From positions 1 to 43,033 of the forward strand of contig JAZTWP010000015.1 of the NCBI GenBank assembly GCA_045636025.1: a DNA stretch of 43,033 nt. The letters are read 5' to 3'. Position numbers and translations under genes: made by a program. The notes below the pieces were generated by a model. That model was not told the origin of the DNA, searched no databases, and saw only the letters and a list, made by a program, of their open reading frames with translations. The stretch is from UBA1081 sp045636025 (GTDB lineage Bacteria > Bacillota > Clostridia > Oscillospirales > Acutalibacteraceae). Positions 1 to 7,348 of this stretch are shown in pieces. The stretch's first letter is position 1, and every line of letters begins with the position of its first letter.

Positions 1-643
1 AGGGTCTCAGGAGAATCTGTTTATCTTCCTCTGACATAGCAAGGGTTTTCATATTAAGCTCAATTCCCACACCTTTTTCCTGACAATCTGTAAAAATACT
101 GTAAAGCTCATCATCGGGCAGAAGCTTTATCACTTCTGCGGTTCTGCCCTTGAAAATGTGTCCGCATGTAAGGTGTGCGATGCCTGTTTTGTGCCATGGC
201 ATATCCTTTTCAAGAAGTGCTTTTATTCGTGCAATCCATAAATCTGCCGCTTCTTCGGGAGTCGTGAGTCTGTTTCTGACTGTGTTGCCTGCAAGGTGAA
301 GATGTGTTGTGGGCACAACAATGAAATCAAAGGTGCTCATTCGCTCTTCGCTCACACCCACAACAAAATTATAGTCCATATCCGTTTCGGCACCGAAAAG
401 GAATCGGATTCCGTCGGACTGAGGTAACGGAAGCACGGATGTAACACATTCAAAACGCTGTCCGTCGTGCCATTCTGCTTCACTTTTCACATTCTCATCC
501 CAGAGGTGATTTGTGATGCAGATTTTTTTAAGTCCCCAATTCTTTGCATATTCAAGAATTGCCTGCGGTGTCTGATTTTCATCATGACAACAGGGTGAAA
601 CTGTTGAATGGATATGTAAATCGTGGTCAGCAATAAATCTCAT
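1..643 (-). CDS. PHP-domain metal-dependent hydrolase (3' end outside window)
   Basis: The frame opens with ATG at 641-643, behind a GGAGTGAT ribosome binding site, and stays open to the window edge, so only about 214 N-terminal residues are visible. Near the N-terminus the protein has the PHP signature DHDLHIHS, followed by further His/Asp/Glu-rich stretches (HDENQ, ETDMDYN, TTHLHLAG, HLTCGH) typical of the trinuclear-metal PHP fold. The family holds histidinol-phosphate phosphatases and assorted phosphoesterases; no substrate can be assigned. It lies 12 bp downstream of the sulfatase-maturating enzyme on the same strand and is probably the last visible gene of that operon. It is a close paralogue, roughly three quarters identical over the visible part, of the complete gene at 19221-20015. 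Confidence 0.85.
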   Translation of the reverse strand, partial: MRFIADHDLHIHSTVSPCCHDENQTPQAILEYAKNWGLKKICITNHLWDENVKSEAEWHDGQRFECVTSVLPLPQSDGIRFLFGAETDMDYNFVVGVSEERMSTFDFIVVPTTHLHLAGNTVRNRLTTPEEAADLWIARIKALLEKDMPWHKTGIAHLTCGHIFKGRTAEVIKLLPDDELYSIFTDCQEKGVGIELNMKTLAMSEEDKQILLRP

Positions 644-655
644 GGTATCACTCCG

Positions 656-1747
656 TTAATTCGGTTTTTCGTTTATGAACACTCTGAAAAGGGGCAGACA
701 TGAAGTGAAGAATTTTTTATATGCTCTGCAGTAATCTTCGCTTCGCTGAGTGCGTTTGCAACCTCCTGCACGGCACATTCCCGCAACATTGCATTGTTTA
801 CATTTTTCGGGTACTTTCAGGCTTTCTCTGATGAAATTTTTCGCAGTTTCCGACTTTTCCATTGCAGTAAAGTCGGTTTCTTTTATGTTGCCCAGAAAAT
901 ATTCGTCGGTGCAGTAGAAGTCACAGGGATAGATGTTTCCGTTGGCTTCGGACACATACTGATGTGTGCAATGTCCCTTGATTCCGCATTGCTCGGTGGG
1001 TTGTCTGAGAAAGAGCCTCACCCAGTTATCAAACTGACGGATGCTGACATAATTATGCCTTACATAGTCCTTGACATAGAGATTGAACACCTTAATAAGG
1101 AAGTCGGCATACTGGTCGGCTGTCATATAGAGTTCACTCTGTTCGTCGGAGTCAAAAGGACGAAGACAAGGGATAAACTGCAGATACTTAAAGCCTTTGT
1201 CACGGAAAAATCTGTAGATTCTTTCTCCGTTTTCGGCACAGTAGCCCGTCAGAACGGTAAGAATGTTAAAATCAACATTGTGCTTTTGCAGTATATCTGC
1301 CGCAGAGAGAATTTTGTAAAAAGAATTCTGTCCCGACGGTTTTTTACGGAATTTATTGCCCTCAAAATCACCGTCAAGGCTAAGGCCCACAAGGAATTTA
1401 TTGTCATGGAGAAAATCTGCCCATTCGCCGTCAATGAGTGTTCCGTTTGTCTGCATACCGTAGAAAACGGGACTCTTTTTTGTGTTGAGTCTGTTTACCG
1501 TATCGACAAAAAAACGGAAATAGTCAAGCCCTGCAAGGGTCGGCTCACCGCCCTGAAATGCGAATGCAACAGGCTTACCCGATGCATATTCCAAGGCTTT
1601 TTTTATGAGTATTTCCGCTGTATCTTTCTCCATAATGCCGAAACCGAGATGCTCACGGTGCTCGGAAACATCACGGTAAAAGCAGTATTCACATGAGAGA
1701 TTGCACAGCGACGATGCAGGCTTTATCATAAGGGAAATTGGGGGCAT
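656..1747 (-). CDS. Anaerobic sulfatase-maturating enzyme (radical SAM/SPASM)
   Basis: Predicted to convert the active-site cysteine of a type I sulfatase into C-alpha-formylglycine, using S-adenosylmethionine and iron-sulfur clusters in the cytoplasm. The 363-residue protein has the radical SAM motif CNLSCEYC (Cys15, Cys19, Cys22), the following GGEPT motif, and two C-terminal cysteine clusters (CGIKGHC through CDFYC, then CKQCNVAGMC and GGCKR) that would hold the two auxiliary 4Fe-4S clusters of the SPASM part. The start is ATG at 1745-1747, because it follows a TCCGGAGGAAT binding site. The frame stays open 31 codons further up, but that part is made from the palindromic element at 1777-1850. 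Its substrate is very likely the Cys-type sulfatase immediately upstream in the operon. Related members act on other peptides, but the neighbour makes sulfatase maturation the best call. Confidence 0.9.
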   Translation of the reverse strand: MPPISLMIKPASSLCNLSCEYCFYRDVSEHREHLGFGIMEKDTAEILIKKALEYASGKPVAFAFQGGEPTLAGLDYFRFFVDTVNRLNTKKSPVFYGMQTNGTLIDGEWADFLHDNKFLVGLSLDGDFEGNKFRKKPSGQNSFYKILSAADILQKHNVDFNILTVLTGYCAENGERIYRFFRDKGFKYLQFIPCLRPFDSDEQSELYMTADQYADFLIKVFNLYVKDYVRHNYVSIRQFDNWVRLFLRQPTEQCGIKGHCTHQYVSEANGNIYPCDFYCTDEYFLGNIKETDFTAMEKSETAKNFIRESLKVPEKCKQCNVAGMCRAGGCKRTQRSEDYCRAYKKFFTSCLPLFRVFINEKPN

Positions 1748-1776
1748 AAATTCCTCCGGAAAATAATTTGTAATTC

Positions 1777-1850
1777 GTAGGGAGCGATGCCCACATCGCT
1801 CCGCAGAGTCTGATGTAACCTGACGGACCGATGTGGGCATCGGTCCCTAC
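1777..1850. repeat. Double palindromic intergenic element
   Basis: Two 27-bp arms (1777-1803 and 1824-1850) face each other across a 20-bp centre, opening with GTAGGGA and closing with TCCCTAC. Each arm is itself a palindrome, with a 9-bp stem around CCCA or TGGG. The arms differ (GGAGCGATG against GGACCGATG), but each keeps its own self-complementarity (CATCGCTCC and CATCGGTCC). The transcript could therefore form two neighbouring hairpins or one long one. It sits between the sulfatase stop and the anSME start. Short palindromes of this general style are dispersed in many Clostridia genomes; that this one is a genome-wide family is inference. Confidence 0.8.
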
Positions 1851-1868
1851 ATTGGTTTTGTTTATAAA

Positions 1869-3884
1869 TTATTCTTCAATAATTCCTCTTCTGTTCTCCT
1901 TGAAGCTGTCCATAATCTCGTGCATTTTTGCGTTGTACTGATCAGCGATTTCGGGATAGACGGGAGTACGGTTATAGTTTTCTGCATAGTCGTCTGTCAG
2001 GATATGGAGCCAGTTCTTTCTGTTCTTATCCCAGAATGCAGAGTTATCGTTCTGAATCTTTTCAAAATACTTGAATGTGATGTATTCGTTATCAAGAACA
2101 TCATATGTATATTCGGGATAAAGCTTCTTTACTTCCGATGTGGGCATTGTGTACTGAATAGCCTTGAGCTTTTCTCTCTTCATATGAAGAATGGGATGCT
2201 CTGATGTGTGGATAACAGCATCGTTTTTGAGAAGTGAAGCCATTGAAATACCGTCGATTGTTCTGTCTGTGGGCAGATAATTCTTCTGACCGCCATTGCC
2301 TGTGATACCGCAAAGGTCAATAAGTGTGGGGTAAAGGTCAACAAGGACTGCGGAATTGTTTCTCTCTGTGCCGATTTCACCGAGAGCTCCGTTTGCATTG
2401 TCCCAGCGAATCATAAACGGAACCTTCTGACCGCCTTCGTATGCAAGGTATTTACCGCCTCTCAGGTCTGCAACTGAGCCTTCAAGAGCAGGACCGTTGT
2501 CACTTGTGAAGACGATGATTGTGTCTTCAAGAACACCGAGTTTTTCCATTGTATCGAAAAGCTGACCGAGATAATGGTCAAATTCTGTTACGCAGTCAAC
2601 GTATGTGCCCATACCTGTTGTACCGTCAAAATCATTACCTGCATATACGGGACCGTGAGGCCAGGGTGACGCATAATATGCAAGGAAAGGCTCGTCTGCC
2701 TTTGCTTTTTCTGTGATCCAGTCTGTGATTTCATCGTGAATCCACTTTGTAGCCTGACTCTGGTCTTTGAGCTCATCGGTGCCGTGGGCAATTTCCCATT
2801 CACCGTTTTCTTCGGTAACGTGATAGAAAGGCTTCATATCGTTTACATGGTGGCTTCCGTAGAAATAGTCAAAGCCCTGATTTGTGGGAAGATATTCACC
2901 GTAGTCACCAAGATGCCACTTGCCGAATGCACCTGTTGAATAGCCTGCAGCCTTGAATGTTTCTGCCATTGTGATTTCGTCACCGAGCATACCGTCTGCA
3001 TTGTTGCCCATTTCGATTGAGTTGAAAATTCTTGTCTGTGCAAAGGGTGAAAGTGTGTCAACTGTGGGATAGATAACGTTATCTGCATAACCACGGTAGG
3101 GGTATCTGCCTGTCAGAGCTGCAAAACGTGCAGGTGAGCAGACGGAATATGCAGAGTAGAAGTTTGTCAGATTAAGTCCGTTTTCACCGATTGAGTCGAT
3201 GTTTGGAGTGTCATAGATTGCACCGTTGAGCGAAACGTCACCGTAACCGAGGTCGTCCATCATAATGAAAAGCACGTTGGGGTTGTCCTTTGATGCGTTC
3301 TTGTCAACACCGCCGAGATAGTCATCGTGACCGTCCCAGAGTCTGTTCGTGTTGGGTTTTGAACGGAGGTTCATTGTAAGCACAAAAACAACACTTGTAC
3401 CCATAAGAAGAACACTCATAACGCCTGAAAGAGCCTTCTTTGCAACTTCTTTTGTGAAGTTTTTCTTTGCAACGAAGAAAAGTCCCCAGAGTGAGAGTGC
3501 AGAGGGAAGTACAAGAAGAATGTTGCCCAGAAGTCTTGTGAAGAAATTGCCTTCACCTGTAAGAAGCGGATGGTCAGCAGAATTGAAACCTGCGAGACCT
3601 GATGTGAATGCTCCGAAACCTGCGTCAGCACCGAAAAGAACAAAGTAGGCAACAACGCCAAGACTTGCGGCAGCATAACCGAGAATCATCGGTGCATAAA
3701 CCTTTTTCTTGATAATGAGACTCAGAGCGATTACAGCAGACATAATGCAATTGAATGCAACGCAGACAACTGCAACGATGTTGAGTCTTAAAATCCAGAG
3801 TGAAAGCATAAGTCCGAGACCGACTACCATTAAAATCATCGGCAGAACTTTTTTACCTGTGTCGAGTGTGATATTCTTTTTCAT
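1869..3884 (-). CDS. Membrane-anchored type I (Cys-type) sulfatase
   Basis: Hydrolyses sulfate esters on a substrate outside the membrane, probably a sulfated glycan such as mucin. Residues 1-175 contain about five hydrophobic helices (near 14-34, 37-58, 65-87, 120-140, 155-173). The sulfatase domain starts near residue 203 with NVLFIMMDDLGYGD, whose aspartates bind calcium. The formylglycine site CSPAR lies at residues 249-253 and continues to LTGR, matching the CxPxR consensus with Cys, so it needs the anSME encoded next in the operon. Later metal and substrate motifs (GKWHLGD, FTSDNGP) are present. The length of 671 exceeds a soluble sulfatase because of the helical N-terminus. A GTG lies directly before the ATG; I prefer the ATG from its spacing to AAGGAGGG. 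Substrate unknown. Confidence 0.9.
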   Translation of the reverse strand: MKKNITLDTGKKVLPMILMVVGLGLMLSLWILRLNIVAVVCVAFNCIMSAVIALSLIIKKKVYAPMILGYAAASLGVVAYFVLFGADAGFGAFTSGLAGFNSADHPLLTGEGNFFTRLLGNILLVLPSALSLWGLFFVAKKNFTKEVAKKALSGVMSVLLMGTSVVFVLTMNLRSKPNTNRLWDGHDDYLGGVDKNASKDNPNVLFIMMDDLGYGDVSLNGAIYDTPNIDSIGENGLNLTNFYSAYSVCSPARFAALTGRYPYRGYADNVIYPTVDTLSPFAQTRIFNSIEMGNNADGMLGDEITMAETFKAAGYSTGAFGKWHLGDYGEYLPTNQGFDYFYGSHHVNDMKPFYHVTEENGEWEIAHGTDELKDQSQATKWIHDEITDWITEKAKADEPFLAYYASPWPHGPVYAGNDFDGTTGMGTYVDCVTEFDHYLGQLFDTMEKLGVLEDTIIVFTSDNGPALEGSVADLRGGKYLAYEGGQKVPFMIRWDNANGALGEIGTERNNSAVLVDLYPTLIDLCGITGNGGQKNYLPTDRTIDGISMASLLKNDAVIHTSEHPILHMKREKLKAIQYTMPTSEVKKLYPEYTYDVLDNEYITFKYFEKIQNDNSAFWDKNRKNWLHILTDDYAENYNRTPVYPEIADQYNAKMHEIMDSFKENRRGIIEE

Positions 3885-3926
3885 CACAGACCCTCCTTAA
3901 AATATTAGACATTGATTTGTTTTGTA

Positions 3927-4223
3927 TCAATGGTTTTTCTGAATAATGATGAATGAAAAAATGAAAATGATAAGCGCTGCAAGTGTTACGGCAATTCCTG
4001 CAAAGATTTTGCCGTTTACAAGAATGATTCCGCCCACGGAAAACAGAATACCCGTGAAAACAAACAGCATTTTGACTCTTTTGTCATACTTTCTGATATT
4101 GAAATTTCTTGCAAAATGGTGACTTGTCATTGTTGCATCTTTCTTTTCAGAGCAGATTGCAAAGCCGATAACCGACATCAGCACGGCAGGAAAACACATA
4201 ATTATATAAATGAGAATGTTCAT
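3927..4223 (-). CDS. Small multi-pass membrane protein (DUF3784-like)
   Basis: A 98-residue protein with three hydrophobic stretches (near 2-23, 50-70 and 74-94) separated by a charged segment rich in Lys, Arg and His. The layout resembles the uncharacterised DUF3784 membrane proteins common in Clostridia, but I recognise it only by size and topology. The ATG at 4221-4223 follows an AGGAG binding site and overlaps the stop of the MFS gene by 4 bp, so the two are translationally coupled. The sulfatase gene follows after about 40 bp. Role unknown; the position suggests an accessory to the transporter or the sulfatase. Confidence 0.75.
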   Translation of the reverse strand: MNILIYIIMCFPAVLMSVIGFAICSEKKDATMTSHHFARNFNIRKYDKRVKMLFVFTGILFSVGGIILVNGKIFAGIAVTLAALIIFIFSFIIIQKNH

Positions 4224-5431
4224 ATTTTTTTCTCCTTTGCTTTGTCAGTTTTGATATTGCGCAGCAGTATGATAACTGCAAAAATCATTATAAGCGGTAA
4301 AACAGACCCTGCAAAAAGACCTGTTTTGAGATTGTCTCCGAATGCCTGGGAAACTTTTCCCACAAGAAGCGGACCTGATGCACAACCCACATCACCTGCA
4401 AGGGCAAAGAGTGCAAACATAGATGCTGACGGGTTTTTCCAGGTTTTTGCGGCAATACTGTAAGTGCCCGGCCACATAATGCCTACTGCGTAACCGCAGA
4501 TTCCGCATCCCACAAGTGAAAAAGCGGGGTAGGGTGAAAGTGAAATAATAAGATACCCTGCAAGGCACAGTGCGGCACAGAATAAAATGTATTTTTCAAG
4601 AATAACAATTCTGCTGAGTTTCGTGTATGCAACTCTTGCAATACCCATAAGTATTGCAAAAATGCAGGGACCCAGCAGGTCACCCTGAGTTTTTGAAATG
4701 CCGAGACTTTCCTCCGCAAAGGCAGATGCCCATTGTGAAACCGCAAGTTCACTTGAACCTGCACAGAGCATCATAACCATAAGAATGTAGAATGTTTTGT
4801 TTTTTATAAGGTCGGTGAATTTTCTGTCTGACTTTTCTTTCTGTGTTGGTACATTTATCGGCACCTGACTGAAATAAAAAGCATTGAATAACGGAATCAG
4901 CGCCCAGACAAAAGCCATTACTTTCCAGTTTGCAACGGAGAAGAAATGGAAAAATACCGTGGAGCCGAGCACCGCAAGCATCTGACCCCAACAATAGAAA
5001 GAGTGAAGAAGACTCATATGAGCTTCTTTATTTTTTGTGGGGCAGGATTCTATAATGGGACTTCCGAGAACTTCAATAAGTCCTCCGCCGATTGCATAAA
5101 GCGAGATTGCAATATACAGTCCGTGATAGGGGGATGCTGTGATAAAGGGAAAAATGCCGAGTCCCGCAAGACCGAGTGCACTGCTTATGTGGGCAAACAC
5201 AACTGCTCGTCTGACACCGATTTTATCAATATATCTGGCAGAGATAAGATCTGCCGCAAGCTGAACAAGAAAATTGTAAGTTGAGAGTGTTGCAAGCTGA
5301 CCGAGTGTGATATGCCAGTCTTTCTGAAATGTCACAAAAAGAAGAGGTGCAAAGTTATTGATGATAGCCTGAGTTATAAAGCTTATGTACCCTGCAACAA
5401 GAGTGTGTTTATAATTTGTTCTGATAGACAT
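4220..5431 (-). CDS. MFS transporter, sugar-permease-like
   Basis: A 403-residue polytopic protein with the hydrophobic periodicity of twelve membrane helices and MFS-like loop motifs (DKIGVRRAV after helix 2, GGGLIEVLGSP in helix 4, HSFYCWGQ in helix 5). The last stretches resemble the fucose-permease branch of the superfamily, so a sugar or a desulfated glycan product is a plausible substrate; this is inference helped by the neighbouring sulfatase. The start at 5429-5431 has only a weak binding site, with a GAGGA some 18 bases upstream, and a later start cannot be excluded. The gene sits 17 bp after the CmpB-family gene and overlaps the next small membrane gene by 4 bp. Confidence 0.88.
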   Translation of the reverse strand: MSIRTNYKHTLVAGYISFITQAIINNFAPLLFVTFQKDWHITLGQLATLSTYNFLVQLAADLISARYIDKIGVRRAVVFAHISSALGLAGLGIFPFITASPYHGLYIAISLYAIGGGLIEVLGSPIIESCPTKNKEAHMSLLHSFYCWGQMLAVLGSTVFFHFFSVANWKVMAFVWALIPLFNAFYFSQVPINVPTQKEKSDRKFTDLIKNKTFYILMVMMLCAGSSELAVSQWASAFAEESLGISKTQGDLLGPCIFAILMGIARVAYTKLSRIVILEKYILFCAALCLAGYLIISLSPYPAFSLVGCGICGYAVGIMWPGTYSIAAKTWKNPSASMFALFALAGDVGCASGPLLVGKVSQAFGDNLKTGLFAGSVLPLIMIFAVIILLRNIKTDKAKEKKI

Positions 5432-5448
5432 TATGTTCTGATGAATTT

Positions 5449-6021
5449 TTATTCCTCTGTATTATTTTCACTTACAGCATTGCGGAACTTTTTCTTCTTT
5501 GCAAGAATTACGGTGGAAATATAATCAATTGCAAAAACAGTACCGACGATGATAACGAGAATATTTCTGAGTTTATCCGAAACCCAGAGTTCTTTGTGTT
5601 TCAGAACAAAGGGCTGAATGATGTAAATGAATGAACCTGCGCCTGCTGCCCAGTATAATGAGTGCTTCAGGCAAATTCTGCCGTGCAGATTGAATTTTTC
5701 GTTTGAATAATCCCACCAGCGTGCGTGGAAAACTTTTTCCATCACATAGCTTGTGGCATATTCAAGCACATCGGCAATGATTATGCCGAGTAAAATAACA
5801 AGAATTATGATATACCATGTGTAGCCGAATTTGTTGTAAAACGGCGTAAGAAAAAAACTGAATACAAATGTCCCTGCACCGTAAATGGGAACAAAAGGAC
5901 CTTTCATAAAGCCTCTGTTGATAGGTTTTCTGTAATAAAGTGAACAGCAGACAGTTTCGAGTATCCAACCGATTATGCTGTAGAGCAAGAAGTAAAATAC
6001 ATAATCAATAACGGTATCCAT
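5449..6021 (-). CDS. CmpB-family membrane protein (putative ABC-transporter type IV)
   Basis: A 190-residue integral membrane protein with about five hydrophobic segments. It has the hallmark sequence features of the CmpB family: an early IGWILET followed by NRGFMKGPFVPIYG, then WDYSNEKFNLHGRICL and a following membrane helix. The family is labelled a putative ABC-transporter component in databases, but no ATPase is encoded nearby and the function is not established. It is one base downstream of the HD-domain gene and 17 bp upstream of the MFS gene, so it is clearly part of the same transcript. The C-terminus is a short charged tail. Confidence 0.85.
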   Translation of the reverse strand: MDTVIDYVFYFLLYSIIGWILETVCCSLYYRKPINRGFMKGPFVPIYGAGTFVFSFFLTPFYNKFGYTWYIIILVILLGIIIADVLEYATSYVMEKVFHARWWDYSNEKFNLHGRICLKHSLYWAAGAGSFIYIIQPFVLKHKELWVSDKLRNILVIIVGTVFAIDYISTVILAKKKKFRNAVSENNTEE

Positions 6022-6022
6022 A

Positions 6023-6556
6023 TTATTTTTGAGCCTCTTTTACTGATTGAATTTTTGAACGTGTTTTAGAAGAAAATTTAATCATTGATTCCTGATGAGC
6101 GCAATATTTATCTGAAAGGCAGACTATCCAGCTCTCTTTATATTTCGGAGGGGTGGGAGTCAGCGGCCACATATGGCGCTTTATAATGTTTTCCTCCTTT
6201 TCGCTGAGAGTGAAAAGAGCCTTTGCGTTTTTAAGGGCAAAACCGGGATGTCTGTATCCGTGAAGTCTGTGCGATCCGTCTCCCGGCACGTGCCAGTCAT
6301 AATAAAACAGGTCGTGAAGCATAGCTCCTCTTGTTGCGGTTACATAATCAAGACCTTTCTGCTTTGTGATTGTGTAACTCATATATGCAACGCTGAGAAT
6401 GTGTTGAACTCTTGATATGTTTGCGTGCTGGATATACTGAGCCATACTCTGAAATTCTTTTGTTTCATAAATTTCTTTTATGATTGAGAAGAACTCTGAA
6501 TTCTCTTCTTCGCTCAGAGAAAAAGATGCAGCATACACAGAAAAAAGATCTTTCAT
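6023..6556 (-). CDS. HD-domain metal-dependent phosphohydrolase
   Basis: A 177-residue soluble protein with an HD core: a histidine in the helix before VQHILSVA, the HD doublet in AMLHDLFYYDW, a conserved HGYRHPG, and a later acid position in CLSDKYC. The order matches small clostridial HD proteins that hydrolyse phosphate esters of nucleotides or related compounds; the substrate is unknown. It is the first gene of the leftward operon, with ATG at 6554-6556 behind AAAGGAT and a promoter at 6604-6632 that gives a leader of roughly 40 bases. It is separated from the CmpB-family gene by a single base. Confidence 0.85.
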   Translation of the reverse strand: MKDLFSVYAASFSLSEEENSEFFSIIKEIYETKEFQSMAQYIQHANISRVQHILSVAYMSYTITKQKGLDYVTATRGAMLHDLFYYDWHVPGDGSHRLHGYRHPGFALKNAKALFTLSEKEENIIKRHMWPLTPTPPKYKESWIVCLSDKYCAHQESMIKFSSKTRSKIQSVKEAQK

Positions 6557-6603
6557 AAGGTCAATCCTTTTATCCTAAAATAAATAAAAATAATATTTTG
6601 CTT

Positions 6604-6632
6604 ATTTTAACATATAAATTGCGTTTTTGCAA
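6604..6632 (-). promoter_or_regulatory. Promoter of the HD/MFS/sulfatase operon
   Basis: Read on the minus strand: TTGCAA (6627-6632), 17 bp, TAAAAT (6604-6609). Its -35 box lies three bases from the -35 box of the divergent rnpB promoter. The spacer and -35 also hold an ATTGC/GCAAT inverted repeat (6618-6633). Confidence 0.65.
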
Positions 6633-6635
6633 TCG

Positions 6636-6664
6636 TTGACAAGCAGTTTTTTTTGTGATAAAAT
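6636..6664 (+). promoter_or_regulatory. rnpB promoter
   Basis: TTGACA (6636-6641), exactly 17 bp, then TAAAAT (6659-6664). The expected start about 6-7 bases later coincides with the first base of the RNase P P1 stem at 6670, which supports both calls. Confidence 0.85.
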
Positions 6665-6669
6665 AAAAT

Positions 6670-6998
6670 TCAAGTGAGTTGGGCAATTGCGTACAAGTTA
6701 CGAGGAAAGTCCGGGCTTCACAGAGCAGGATAACGGCTAACGGCCGCCGAGGGTGACCTTAGGGAAAGTGCAACAGAGATATACCGCCCGTTTTGCGGGT
6801 AAGGGTGGAAAGGCGAGGTAAGAGCTCACCGGCGTGCAGGAGACTGCACGGCCCTGCAAACCCTATCCGAAGCAACACCGATAGGAGTGGTCTGCTCGGC
6901 CATAACTCCGAAAGGTGGCGTGAGCTGCGGGGTAACCCGCCGCCAAGACAGATGATTGCCTTAAATGACAAAACCCGGCTTACAGACTCACTTGATTC
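6670..6998 (+). ncRNA. rnpB: RNase P RNA, bacterial type A
   Basis: Catalytic RNA that removes 5' leaders from pre-tRNAs. The terminal P1 helix is visible as TCAAGTGAGT (6670-6679) pairing with ACTCACTTGA (6986-6995). Conserved region I appears as GAGGAAAGTCC (6702-6712). The core elements follow in order: the purine-rich stretch with AACAGAGATA, the GTAAGGGTGGAAAGG and GTAAGAGCTCACCGG stems, CCGAAGCAACACCGA, the GAAAGGTGGC stem and the closing GACAGATGATTGCC. The length of about 330 nt and the arrangement fit the ancestral type A form rather than the Bacillus type B form. It is preceded by its own promoter and followed by a small membrane protein gene on the same strand. Confidence 0.95.
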
Positions 6999-7032
6999 AT
7001 AATCACCGCATACAATGGTATGAGGTGATTTT

Positions 7033-7290
7033 ATGTTATATACGGTTTTATTGGCTGTTTTTGTGTTTCTTGCAACTGTCGGTCTGGGAGCTTTGTGTTA
7101 TGTTCTGCTCAGGCTTTTTGCAAAAACCGAAAACAAGGGCAAGCGGTACATTCTGTTGTCTGTGAATGAGAATGAGGAGTCTGATTCACCGCCTGAAGAG
7201 CTTGTAAAACTGATTGAAAGATACAATAACATAAAATTTGTGCAACTGGGTGATATGCCCGATATAATGTCCTGTTTATGGGACATATGA
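7033..7290 (+). CDS. Small single-pass membrane protein of unknown function
   Basis: An 85-residue protein with one N-terminal membrane helix (about residues 2-27), a short basic stretch (KTENKGKRY) and a soluble acidic-to-neutral C-terminal part with a strand-like region ending in MPDIMSCLWDI. A good ribosome binding site (GAGGTGAT) precedes the ATG. It occupies the gap between rnpB and addB and ends about 60 bp before addB, so it may share the addAB transcript. I do not recognise the family. It is kept as real because of its binding site, membrane topology and tight placement. Confidence 0.6.
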   Translation: MLYTVLLAVFVFLATVGLGALCYVLLRLFAKTENKGKRYILLSVNENEESDSPPEELVKLIERYNNIKFVQLGDMPDIMSCLWDI

Positions 7291-7348
7291 TGCGGTAAAA
7301 TGGTTTTATCGGTACGATAGATTATTGTTGAATAACGGAAGTGATAAA

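Noticed and set aside
794..1696. A 300-residue open frame on the plus strand
   Set aside because: It lies antisense to the anSME gene, has no ribosome binding site and no recognisable motif; the radical SAM frame is clear.
1748..1840. A 31-residue N-terminal extension of the anSME
   Set aside because: It is encoded mostly by the palindromic element, and the good binding site sits before the inner ATG.
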